From the NCBI GenBank assembly GCA_000442125.1, contig KE546972.1, positions 828,022-892,021 of the forward strand: a stretch of DNA of 64,000 bases, written 5' to 3'. The DNA is from Opeltia flavorubescens. Taxonomy: Eukaryota > Ascomycota > Lecanoromycetes > Teloschistales > Teloschistaceae. The translations under genes and the position numbers were made by a program. Every line of letters begins with the position of its first letter. Within the stretch, counting starts at the first letter, position 1. Below the pieces are notes generated by a model that saw only the letters and a program-made list of their open reading frames with translations, was not told where the DNA came from and did no database searches. Below are positions 10,366 through 20,285 of this stretch, piece by piece.

Positions 10366-11519
10366 CTATGCCGAGTGTGTGTCTACGTGAAAACCCGATG
10401 GGCATGACCAGTGCATATATTGGGGTAAAGTAGATCCAGCTTCAACTAGTGATGTTGGGTGTATACCTCTACCATGCTGCTCAATTATTTGAAGCTTGCC
10501 CTCAATCAGGTCTGATTGACTTGGACGACTCAGGAGGTTACCAATCGCGTCGTAGATCAAAGTTCTTGGATTCGTTAAACTCAGTCGAATAAACAAAGGA
10601 AATAAGTTTTAGAAACAATCTAATGGCGACTTTTGTAGATGAGAATGAAAATTTTTAGTGTGCCTCGATGCATTCCTTTACGCCATTTTCTTTGTGCTCA
10701 ATGTCCGCACAAACAAGGATAACGTCATTGCGAGTTGAGATTGGTAATGGTTTGTTGAAATCGATTGCTGACGACTTTGGGTATGTTGAGTCTTTCTCCA
10801 TGATTTTATCATCTAATCCTGTCGCAATGAGGCCCTCGATGTGATCATTATACTGATCAACATCATCGAATGAAGGCAGTAGATATAGTCAATATATAAG
10901 GTGATATCTGTTCTCTCCTTAGCTTCTGTTTCAATAATAGGAATGAAAATTCATAAAAATATCCATTGAAAAACACGGTCTTCCGTACCGAAAGTCAACT
11001 GTTGGCGTAAGTCTGCCTTCTGTAATCCATACAAGATCTTCTGTAGTAGCGTAAAGCCACGTTTATTCAGGTCTTCACATTCTGATCGTTGGTGAAGAAT
11101 CTATGGATTAGAAGATGGTAAAGAGGTGGTGGTCAAAAAATGGGTAATGCGGAAGAAGATGGATCAGAAGACGATGGTTTGGAAGGCGACGGGATTATCC
11201 ATTGCTAGCAAGAGGCGGATACTCGAAATGCCTGACGACACTCATTGATAAACTTTGAAGGTTCCTTGAGTGCCTTGGTTACAGGTTCTGTGGGGATGAA
11301 CCGGACGGCAGAGAGGACATAGTTGCTTGCACCGAATGGCGTTGGATATACCAATTCGACCCACATACAGTATGAAAGATACGTAAAGAGGAGTGTAGTA
11401 AACCCAAGTATGGCTGCTGTGAGCGAGAGAATGGCGCTATATGTCGCGTCATTCTCAAGTAAATAGTTCCATAGACAGTCTAGGGGTGATCCAAAATACC
11501 AAGCTAGAGATTCGTACAC
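10366..11519 (-). pseudogene. Possible membrane-protein gene fragments, minus strand
   Basis: Four protein-like minus-strand blocks lie in order. Block 11519-11205 holds a hydrophobic segment (SLTAAILGFTTLLFTYLSYC) and ends near KEPSKFINECRQAFRV. Block 11100-10955 includes NKRGFTLLQKILYGLQKADL. Block 10880-10647 includes HIEGLIATGLDDKIMEKDS and RNDVILVCADIEHKENGVKE and ends in a stop. Block 10596-10366 includes SRPSQSDLIEGKLQIIEQHG. The two longest frames begin at non-ATG codons, so their true starts would need upstream exons, and the joins between blocks do not keep phase with any splice sites I can defend. This may be one decayed multi-exon gene or two short ones. The family is not recognised. 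Confidence 0.3.
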
Positions 11520-12016
11520 ACTGAGTGCTGTTCTCGACTGATATGAAGTGTTCGTCCTCCAAAAACGGTAGAGTGAAATTTTAGGTTAATCCATTGACCA
11601 ATTCGTTGAAGAGAGCAAAATGTAACTAAATGAGATTTCTTCGAGCAGCAATTTCATGAACAAGAAAAAGTCAACTGATAGGTTTTGGATGAATATAGAA
11701 TTCGGAGAGAGGACATATAGGAGAGTATATATCAATGTGGGAAAGAGAACGTTCTTAAAAGAAAAAGGGAAAAGGTAAAGTATATTGTACATTAGTGCCT
11801 CAAAAGTCGAAATACAAGTGCAAAAAATGGGATTGACAAGGTAGCGATGTGGAGTAGCGACCATGGAAGAAGTATGATGTTTTGACCATGTAATCCAATC
11901 AAGATGAATGCCAATTCATAAGACAATCCATGGGTACAACATGCTGATGCTCTAAGGAAAAGTCTGTACGTATTCTGATGCCACCATCCTAGAAGAGGCC
12001 AAATGATGCTCACCTA
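11520..12016. other. Intergenic, A+T-rich
   Basis: This is the 3' flank of the Bbc1-like gene. Hydrophobic frames on the minus strand (11586-11864, 11792-12013) reflect A+T-rich sequence and show no family signature. I see no gene. Confidence 0.45.
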
Positions 12017-15000
12017 CTACTCCCATCCGACCCATTGCCGGGCCATTACTCGCCAGACCTTGACTTCTCCGCTCTTCATATCGCCAAGCTTGAAGCTTTC
12101 CATCTTTACTTTCCTACTTTCCCGGCCTTGCTCCAACGCTCGTACCTTCTTCTTCGTGCCATCCCAATCGACAACGATTCCAACATGATCTTGCTTGCCA
12201 ATGTCAACGTTATATTTCGAATGCATTGCACCCCGGTGTCCCTGAAACCTGGCGTTCCGAAATGTAATGATATCCCCAGACCGTATTTCATCAAATTGTT
12301 GTACAGATGCGTTGGCCAGATTAGCATAAACGAGCGCTCCGTACGCCCTTACCCCGACCGGCCGTAGAGCCTCTGGAAGTGAAGCTATGAGATCCAGTAC
12401 CAAGGCGTGTGGACTTCCATCACCGACGGTGCTCTCTTTCTTGGCATTGGCGGCTTCGGCAATGCGAGCGCCGAACCTAGTATGAGCATCTTCTAACTGA
12501 TCCTGGCGTAACCGGGATGGCGGAGGCTCGTGGTGTTGTTCTAGGCTTGCTTCTGACGGATCTCTCGTTTCGAAGTGAGCGGCGATGATTGTTTGCGAAT
12601 AGTCCATATACAAAACATAAACGCTTCGGGTGACTGCCTGCCTACCCCCACGTCTGCTGGCGGTTGAGTCCTCAATTTCGTAAATTATATCTCTGCGATT
12701 TTGAAGCACTGGAGGGGGCATGTTGGGTTGAATCCACCACTGACTACCATAGCCTAGATCAATGTCGACAGCAATGAAGCCTTGGTCGCTCGAAAGTCGT
12801 GAAGCTTCCATTGATCGTCTCCCACTAGTAGATGTACGCTGCACATCGAGTGATTGCCGTGCACCAGTGCGACTGGGTGCCGATAACGAAGGCGGTGAAG
12901 CAATTTGGGAAGAAGGCATTGCAGGTGATGCTGGAACATTACGCTGAGGGGGAGAGGCCGAGTACAAGTCATCCTCGTCCTCGTCTCGGGGTGGCGCTGG
13001 CTCCTCTGGGACACGGCGAATTGAAGTAGGTGCTACATACTGATCTACACCTGATCTATCGTAGGGGTCATGTACTTCTTCATACTCGTTATACGATTGC
13101 TCTTTAGGAGGCGGCGGAGGCGGCGGGGCAGCCCTCGGCATATCTGAAGATTGTCGTGGACCTTTAGGAGGTTGATTAGGGGGCGGAGGAGGAGGAGGAA
13201 CAGCTCGAGTGGGGAGTGAAGCCTTAGATTCCAGAGGAGAAAGTGCGTTCTGATGTGCTGTATTGTTCTCAGAATCATCTTCTGGATCTAAATTTTTAGC
13301 GGCCTCTTTTGAATGCGATTTCAGTGCCGCTTTATGGGAAGCTCCAGATGCGATGTCGGTATCATAATCGCCTTCGTATTCGGTAATTTCTTCGTCGCTA
13401 TCATGCGGCGCGGAAGCCTTTGGAATAGGTGGTGGTGCCCTCATGTCACCAGTTTGTACTCTGCTTGGTGGAGCGCTTGTTGGTGGAGGCGGAGGTGGAG
13501 CACGGTTTTGAGAGTTAGGTGGCGGTACTACCGGACTGGACCCCGGTATTGGCGGAGGACGACTAGACCTCTTTGCGGCAATCGAAGGGGTAACAGGTGA
13601 TGTCGGAGATGCCTCATCTGATGCAATGTCCGCAGGTGCAACACCAGACTGATCTTGGGCTAGAGGCTGCTTTGGTCTGGATGGCAAGCTTGGAGGTTGG
13701 ACCCCAGGAGGCATTGGAGGCGGACCTTCTCGGCTCACAGGACGAGAGTCATCACTAGTAGGTATTCTCAACGATAGGTTTCGTGCACGAACAGACATCT
13801 CATCGTCAGATTCAGAGCCTTCGCTTGGCGATAATACTTGACTTGGAGGGAGAGACAGCCTAGACTTGGCTACAAACTTAAGTCAGTAACAATGCTTCTG
13901 AATAGACCCGGTGATGTATGCTTACGTTCTGATGGGGGCGGGGGAACGGGACGCGTACTGGGTGGAGGTGGAGGCGCTCCACGAATCTGACTCGGTGGTG
14001 GTGGTACAGGTCGCTCTATAAAACAAGTAAGTGATATATGAGGATGAGGGCATAGCTTCAATATCTACCGTGAGGCACAGGTGGTGGAAGGGAGCGTTCA
14101 GTTGATCGCCGAGAAGGCATGACAGGTTCTTCTTCAAGATCCTCTATATCGGGCATCTCCTCTGGAGAACGCCCTTGAGTGACCGATGTCCGAATATCTT
14201 CCTCATCCTCTTTGCTTACTTCGCCTTTTGGAGTGGTGTCTAGTTCAGGACTCCGTACTTTTGTCAGGCCAGGCATGGGCATCATTGGCACCGGTGGAGC
14301 TCTTGAAGCAGTATTTTCGATCGCTGGCGAACGCTCGTTTCCAGAAGACTTTCTTTCACCTGACAAAGCTCCTTGCCTTTTAGGCGCCATCGGTGCCATT
14401 CCACCTGGTGGGCCAAACATCCCAGCCATACCCATCCCGCCGCTCATTTTGGCCATTCGTTCGCGGATCTCCATGCGCCTCTTGACTTCTGGGTCTACAT
14501 CTTCTTCTTCGTCCTCATCCTGATCGAAATCTTTTCGCTCTACTTGTTCGCTTTGGTCTCCGACAAGAGCGCCTGTACGTTGGGAGGATGGTACTTGGGA
14601 TATACCCTGAGGTTTTGCGTCTTTTTCATCTCGACTTGTTGATGTGTCCTCCCCCTCCTCGGTATCGGCCGCGCCAGACATATCGGCATCATTTGGATCG
14701 CTCAGAAATTGCCTTGGAGGGCCAGTCGGGCTCACGAGCGGAGTACCTTCTGGTGACTCAGGACCTCTGACGGTAGAACTTGTCCTTGGGTCTGTCTGTA
14801 CACGTGGTAGATCCATTGAACGCTTATCCATTGTATCGCCACTATTTACCTCTTCCAAAGGTTCACCTACAGGATCGACTTCTTTCTCGGCGAAACGCTC
14901 TTGGGATTCCATTCTTTTCTTGGGCGGTCTCTTAGGTTTTTCCTTCCTCTGAGCAGCATCGGCTTGTCTAGCGGCTTGCTCCATTTGCTGCTTTTGAAGT

Positions 15001-15848
15001 AACGCAATTCTCTCTTTCAGACTAGTTGGTTTTGGTTGATCCGCTTCATCATCGACACTTTCAGATGTTTGTTGGCTGGCAAGTCTCGATGTGGGCTCAT
15101 CTTCGCCTGTGGGTTGAGCTTGAGCTTGAGCTTCGGTCTGTAGTTCCTCCTCCCTACGATAGACCTTCTGCGGCGGAGGCTCACGTGGAATTGGGACATA
15201 GGCATTTTTGCTTGGCGGCGGAGCAACAAATGCTTTCTTGACGAAACCTGATCCGCTCGAAGATCCTAACCCGCTAGGTTTTGTTGGAGCCACCGGAGGC
15301 GCGGCAGGCTTGTTGAATGCGTTGATTCGGTCCTTGAAAGATCCTGAGCTCGGTTTAGCAGTAGACTCGGAGGGCGGAAGAGGAGCAAGCTTTGAGCTTG
15401 CTGGGAATGATGGTTTGGTCACTGCCGAATTCTGGCGAGCTGGCGGAGGTGGCTTGGCGGATTCCGCAAGTCCACTTAATGGTGTTGAATCCTCTTTTGG
15501 ACGTGATTCAAGATTGCTAGATCCTTCTTCCGGCGCTTGAGCGGCAATTGCTTCTGGCTCAGCATGTGGTGTGGCCCCCGCTGGAGCTTTGGAGCTTTCC
15601 CCCTCTTTCTTAGGCCTGTTTGGTCTCGAAGGGCGAGGCGGAGTTTCTGGTTCGTAATTCTTGACGAAGTTCCGTGGGAAAAGCCCTTCCTGCTTGCTTC
15701 CATTATGGTCCGCGAATTCACCATAATACCAGTCATCGCCCTCCTCTTCAGTAACGGTTATGACCTGGCCAACAGGAAAGCTTAGATCATCGTCATGCGG
15801 AGAAGAATACTCGTAGACAGCCTTCACCTGGAATGGAGGCAAGGTCAT
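12017..15848 (-). CDS. BBC1: Bbc1/Mti1-like SH3 protein of actin patches
   Basis: Three exons on the minus strand: 15848-14069, 14015-13926 and 13869-12017. They total 3723 nt, or 1240 residues. An N-terminal SH3 domain (about residues 5-67) contains the ALYDY-like AVYEYSSPHDDDLSF, GDDWYYGEF and GLFPRNFVKNYE. A long disordered middle follows, rich in Pro, Ser and acidic residues, with many polyproline runs such as RPVPPPPSQIRGAPPPPPS (profilin/SH3 ligands). The C-terminal roughly 190 residues (EDAHTRFGARIAEAANAK, GVRAYGALVYANLANASVQQ, DHVGIVVDWDGTKKKVRALE) form the conserved Bbc1/Aim3 C-terminal domain, described in the family as a cysteine-proteinase-like fold. Bbc1 restrains Las17/WASP-driven actin assembly at endocytic patches. 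Start is the MTLPPFQVKAV methionine, 10 codons inside the longest frame. Both introns are 53-56 nt. Confidence 0.9.
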
Positions 15849-16397
15849 AATGACGGTACTGAAGCAACGGAGTTCCAATTTCAGCAGTATTAGCTGCCAA
15901 AAATCGAGTGACCGGCTGTAGATTTGCTATAGTAAAGCAGTGGTGGAGTGTGTAACTTGATCGATAACCTTGGTCTGGCGCTCTTCCATTCCCAGCTTCG
16001 CGGGCTTTATGTCGGTCTTTGGTACAGGTTGTCTATAGGGATAGCCGTAGGCGCCGACAATCTTCGGAAGATGTCGTCAAGGCTCTGCTCTCTGTACTCC
16101 TCTATGCAAGGATATATTGAAGAAACCGGAAACTTATTGACTGTAAATTGCTGTAATTCCCTCTAAAGCAAGCTTTGAGCGAAAAATTAGGGCTGAACAA
16201 AAGAATTGTGAAGTCGTATATTGACCATACAGTTGCTTCTACCCTAGCGATGACGCGGGATGCTTGGCGGTGAGTTGCGGATAGAGCTTCGGAACGTTAT
16301 ACCAGTAATTATCGTCATCGTCGATGTAGTGACTCCTAATTTGTCTGAAACAATGAGTATATTGGAACCTTTTCCATGCGAACAGCCAACCTGAACA
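15849..16397. promoter_or_regulatory. Divergent promoter region, Bbc1-like / Rtr1
   Basis: A 549-bp head-to-head intergenic region between the two start codons. I see no additional gene and no unambiguous TATA box. Short C/T-rich runs occur on the Rtr1 side. Confidence 0.5.
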
Positions 16398-17291
16398 ATG
16401 CCTTCCGTCACATCGCCTCAGAAGTCTATTCTCAAATCGCCATCTACCGTCACGAAAGATGGCCCAACACCGCCAACCCTTTCGCGAGACGAACGCAATC
16501 ATCAGCTCGCTCTCCAGCACGCTCACCTGCTGCAATACCGTAAGGATATTGAAGCTAGAAACCTTGCCTCCACCGAAACTCTCCTCGACCTTCCCTCCTT
16601 CTCAACCGCTTCTCCTTCAAAGCCGTCTCCTGCGGATACCAAGCGTGTTAAAGACGCCTTGAAAACATTTCAACCGTCCGACTATGACGCCTTAGTCGAA
16701 GAGCGCAACATCGACCATAGTTGCGGATATGTTTTCTGTCCCGAGAAGAACACTAGGCCGGATGCAAGCAAAAGGTATAAAATAGTCACTGGAAACAAGG
16801 GGACGGATTTCAGGATTATGGAGCCAAGTGAATTGGAGAAATGGTGCAGTGATGAGTGTGGAAAGATGGCCTTGTACCTCAGAGTGCAATTGAGTGAGGA
16901 ACCTGCTTGGTCAAGGGAATGGCAGACTGCCGATTTGGTAGAACTCCACAGTGAGAGAATGTCAGCCAAACCGAACCAGGATGATAATTTCATGACGGCT
17001 CAGCAGGTTTCTGAGCAACAATCATCAGCCAACGCTAAGCAACATCTAAACGACAGAATGGCAGAATTAGCAATCGAAAGAGGTGACAGGGGCAATATCG
17101 AGAGTCTTTCTGCGAAAGTAGCTGTCGATTTGAAGGAGAACGTTCATGAGAAGTATACGGTGCCCATACCACCTTCTGTGGATAGCCATATTGGTGGTTC
17201 TATTGAAGGCTACGTCCCATCAGGTCGGTACGTCAGAAAGCGGACTTCTGCTCCTGATGAAGATTACGAAGACCTGATGCCGACGATTTAA
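16398..17291 (+). CDS. RTR1: RNA polymerase II CTD phosphatase Rtr1/RPAP2
   Basis: Single exon, 297 residues. The RPAP2/Rtr1 zinc-binding fold is visible as HSCGYVFCPEKN (about residue 107) and LEKWCSDECGKMALYLRVQL (about 146-165). These give the CX4C and CX3C cysteine pairs of the family. Rtr1 removes Ser5 phosphates from the RNA polymerase II C-terminal domain during the initiation-to-elongation transition and assists polymerase import. The Ser/Pro-rich N-terminus and C-terminal tail are typical low-conservation flanks. The start MPSVTSPQKSILK is the only in-frame ATG near the 5' end. It is transcribed divergently from the Bbc1-like gene. Confidence 0.92.
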   Translation: MPSVTSPQKSILKSPSTVTKDGPTPPTLSRDERNHQLALQHAHLLQYRKDIEARNLASTETLLDLPSFSTASPSKPSPADTKRVKDALKTFQPSDYDALVEERNIDHSCGYVFCPEKNTRPDASKRYKIVTGNKGTDFRIMEPSELEKWCSDECGKMALYLRVQLSEEPAWSREWQTADLVELHSERMSAKPNQDDNFMTAQQVSEQQSSANAKQHLNDRMAELAIERGDRGNIESLSAKVAVDLKENVHEKYTVPIPPSVDSHIGGSIEGYVPSGRYVRKRTSAPDEDYEDLMPTI

Positions 17292-17601
17292 CGTTATTAC
17301 GGCTGCATTCACGGCGTCAAAAAGGACAGATACCCTATGGGCTTGCAGGTTTTTTTGGTTAGGTCTTTGGAACAAGACATTCATGGCCGGTCATACCGAC
17401 CCTCCGGCTATCACGGGCTGGCTTTCATCTTTCCATATAGTGGTTGCATTGACGACGGTCACAAGCATGTAAGAAATGAAAGCAATTGGCAATCAAGCCT
17501 CGCTCTTTCGAGCTCAGCGACACCTGCTTGTATCAAAGATTTGATTGAATACTATCTGCCTTCCTGAAGCTCAAGCCCAGGCGTTCACACCAAAGACGAC
17601 T
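17292..17601. other. Short convergent intergenic region
   Basis: About 310 bp between the stop codons of the Rtr1 gene (plus) and RPS17 (minus). It holds only 3' UTRs as far as I can see. Confidence 0.55.
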
Positions 17602-18223
17602 TCATGTTCTTGGGGGCCGTCCCTCGAATCGTCGAGGGCGTTCTGCTACTTGCTGCTGGCTGACGGCAACAACATTGACCGGAATCGAATCGAACTGCGT
17701 TTATCGTTAATCTTGCAATACCACAAAACAGCTTGCAGAAGCAGATATGCGGATGACCTACCCCCATGCTCTTCAACAGATCTTTTGTTTCCCCATCCAC
17801 ATCCAGCTGTCCACTCTCCGAGTTTTGCGTGAAGTCCAAAGCTGAGATCTCGGGAACGTATTGATCCTTCCTCTCACGTTCCTCCTCTTGGAGCTTGAAC
17901 GATATACCTCGCACCGGTCCACGTTGAATGCGCTTCATGAGATGGGTGGTGTAACCGGCGATCTGTTTCGATATGCACTTAGCAATGCGCCGTTCGTTAA
18001 TCCGGAGATTTCCTTGCCTTGTTTCGCAGACGCTTTGAAGCTATTATTGCAATTTCATCGCAGATGCGTTTGTTGGTTTCGAAGTCAAGGGTAAGTTTGG
18101 GGTAGTAGCGCTCGATGATGACTTTTGCGGACTTCTTGACTGTCTATCAAGAGTCAGTAAGGCCTCTCGTCTAGCAAGCAGAAGATTTTGCATGTAAAAT
18201 ACCTTCGTTCGAACACGCCCCAT
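17602..18223 (-). CDS. RPS17: 40S ribosomal protein S17 (eS17)
   Basis: Four exons on the minus strand: 18223-18203, 18143-18018, 17962-17762 and 17694-17602. They total 441 nt, or 146 residues, the fungal eS17 length. The start MGRVRTK is followed by [60 protein letters not shown] and [20 protein letters not shown], an essentially continuous match to S17. A seven-codon first exon is usual for fungal ribosomal genes. The second intron (17963-18017) begins GC, not GT (AAG|GCAAGG...AAACAG), and this junction is needed to rejoin RLRNK to IAGYTTH. The protein sits on the small subunit. An ATCACGTGAT palindrome lies about 90 bp upstream. Confidence 0.96.
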
Positions 18224-18304
18224 GATTGCAGTTGATTGGATGCTACAAAATTGTGGTTTGAATGAAGTTGGTTCATGAACCTGGTGTGTGCCCTAGACTT
18301 TTCA

Positions 18305-18314
18305 ATCACGTGAT
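18305..18314. promoter_or_regulatory. CACGTG E-box palindrome upstream of RPS17
   Basis: ATCACGTGAT is a perfect 10-bp palindrome with a CACGTG core, 82-91 bp upstream of the RPS17 start codon (18223, minus). In several yeasts Cbf1-type bHLH factors bind CACGTG in ribosomal-protein promoters. Function here is inferred from motif and position. Confidence 0.5.
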
Positions 18315-18438
18315 TAGGGTACTCCTAGCCGCGGATCTCACTTTATAACAGATCATTATGCAATGCATTCTCACGCAAAGGCTACCTAGGAGATGAAATA
18401 AATAATTTACATTATATACAATCGCCTACTGGTATCTA

Positions 18439-19890
18439 TCAACTGTGATCAGAGTCGAGCAGACTCAAAAGACTTGGTATTGAGTCTGTGCTTCCTTTTG
18501 GCGTGTTGAAGGGGGCTGCCCTCTGGGGATCCCGATTCGGTCTGTCTCCGCCTAGACCATAGTCGGAGCTCCTCGCTACCTTGGGAGTTCGCCTAGAGTC
18601 CAGCTTTGGCATTGATGTAATCCCAGGATTGATAGGTGGTTCGTATCGGCCTATATCTGCCTCATGGACAACTCCCTCGTAAATGGCTTCGTCTTGCCGT
18701 CCCACGCGCAATACATGCAGTTTCAGCCTTCCATGAGCATCGACAGAAGCTCGATCTGGTCGAACCCAGATTTTTGCACCACCTTCAATATCAGGCTCAA
18801 ATCTTTCGATTCCTGGCGTTTCTTGCGAACCCTTCTGCCTTGACTTGAAAGCGGTTCTTTTAGTAGTGTCCTCGGCGGCAATCCCTCCAACACCGAGGAG
18901 TGCGGAGGCATGTCTTACGACGCCGCTAACTTGGGGTCGTAAAATTCTTGCTTCTACAGGCGGCTCTTCTTCCATTGGCCCGAGAATTGGATGGTTCGTC
19001 ATATGGGAGCCGGTGCGAAGGTAGCTCAAGCCTGCTGAAAGATGTGTCGTAGGCGGGCCTCTGTCGCTGTCCATCATGATGGCGACGGTCCCTTGGCTAA
19101 TATCTGAGTCTGCAGCAATTGGGAGATCGAGGAATTCTTCTATCAGCATATCCAATTTGACTTTATCGCCCCGCCGTAATTGCTTGAAGTGTAAATCAAC
19201 ATCTTCCTCGGAGACCTTTACCCGGCCGTCGAAAGATTCCCCACTTTCTTGGGCCTTCCGACGCTGTTCAAGGGCACGTTCTCTCTCAAGGCGACCACGA
19301 ACGAAGCTTCTAAATTCAAGTTTTCGTCTCTTAACAGTTTTTTCGAGGTATTCGGCAAATTCGCCTTCGCTCTTCCCAGCTAACCATGGGCCCTTAAATT
19401 TCCATCTCTGAGTATCACCTCTGCCTCTGCCTTCTGTGTTGTCAAAGATACCTTCGAAAACACTGGTTGGAGGTGTTTGTCTGGTATTGAAATTTTGGCT
19501 GGAGGCGAAGGGGCCCATTTGCTTCACAGGCATGGAGATGGGCAAGCCGATTTCTTGCCATTTTCGTAATGTCAGAACGTGATCAGAAGCAGATTCAAAA
19601 TCGGTGATGTGGTCGATGGAATCGATCTCATCAATACGGATCGTCGGAGTCGAAGTGTTAGTCGTGGATTTTAAGGGCAATGGACGCTTCAAGCCCCAGT
19701 CGCCTCTTGAGAGAGAAGACTGCGTAGTTTCTATGGATGCATGCGAAGGATATGGGAGAGTTGCAGTATCCGAATCGGAGGTGGAAGTGGCCGTAATATC
19801 ATGAGTGGGACGAGGAAGTGATGGCGGAAGCGAAAACAATCGAGAATTCTTGAGTAAGTTTGCTGTAGGCGACAGCCTTCTTGTGGCCAT
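18439..19890 (-). CDS. MRP51: Mitochondrial 37S ribosomal protein Mrp51 (bS1m)
   Basis: Single exon, 483 residues from the ATG at 19890. The frame is open further upstream, but the family begins near MATRRLSPTANLLKNSRLFS. The segments SRGDWGLKRPLPLKST, IDEIDSIDHITDFESASDHV and LTLRKWQEIGLPISMP are the hallmarks of the fungal Mrp51 family. A basic, coiled-coil-prone middle (YLEKTVKRRKLEFRSFVRGR) follows. The Arg/Ser-rich N-terminus fits a mitochondrial targeting peptide. In yeast Mrp51 is a small-subunit protein needed for translation from mitochondrial mRNA 5' leaders. It is divergent from the chitin synthase and tandem with RPS17. Confidence 0.9.
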   Translation of the reverse strand: MATRRLSPTANLLKNSRLFSLPPSLPRPTHDITATSTSDSDTATLPYPSHASIETTQSSLSRGDWGLKRPLPLKSTTNTSTPTIRIDEIDSIDHITDFESASDHVLTLRKWQEIGLPISMPVKQMGPFASSQNFNTRQTPPTSVFEGIFDNTEGRGRGDTQRWKFKGPWLAGKSEGEFAEYLEKTVKRRKLEFRSFVRGRLERERALEQRRKAQESGESFDGRVKVSEEDVDLHFKQLRRGDKVKLDMLIEEFLDLPIAADSDISQGTVAIMMDSDRGPPTTHLSAGLSYLRTGSHMTNHPILGPMEEEPPVEARILRPQVSGVVRHASALLGVGGIAAEDTTKRTAFKSRQKGSQETPGIERFEPDIEGGAKIWVRPDRASVDAHGRLKLHVLRVGRQDEAIYEGVVHEADIGRYEPPINPGITSMPKLDSRRTPKVARSSDYGLGGDRPNRDPQRAAPFNTPKGSTDSIPSLLSLLDSDHS

Positions 19891-20285
19891 TCCCCGGACA
19901 CTAAAGGGCAATTTACGAAAATCACAGGTCTGGTTTAGAAAAGACACTATTATCACTTGTCGGTCGATTCAGAAGCATCATCCGACGCTAAGCAGCGCGA
20001 AGTGACGCTAATCTTTTTACAGATAGTGGCTCCTATGGTTGTCCCGCCAACAACGTCAACTTAACCCGTCTGTCATACTGCGACCGTTGGATGGACCAGA
20101 TCGTTTCACAGGTCGGGTTTGAAGCCATTGACAATTACAGTCGGCGTTTCAGAGCGCTTATGACTACGGCAAGAAGTTGAAGATCGTGACCAGAACAAGA
20201 ACGACCGCTGGCAGGGAGCTGAATATGCTGTAAATAAAGCTTCTGCTAAACACAAAAAACTTGCCATTGCCCACGGGCCATCGAC
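19891..20285. promoter_or_regulatory. Divergent promoter region, Mrp51 / chitin synthase
   Basis: 395 bp separate the two start codons. No extra gene is seen, and no confident binding site was identified. Confidence 0.5.

Noticed and set aside
6723-11519. Possible mobile or virus-derived element in the gene-poor stretch
   Set aside because: No terminal repeats, target-site duplications, or recognisable polymerase, integrase, transposase or capsid motifs were seen. The protein-like pieces look like host sequence of unknown family.
17963-18020. Reading RPS17 through the intron as ...[14 protein letters not shown]
   Set aside because: The stretch is in frame only on the right side and is stopped on the left. 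All S17 proteins go directly from RLRNK to IAGY.
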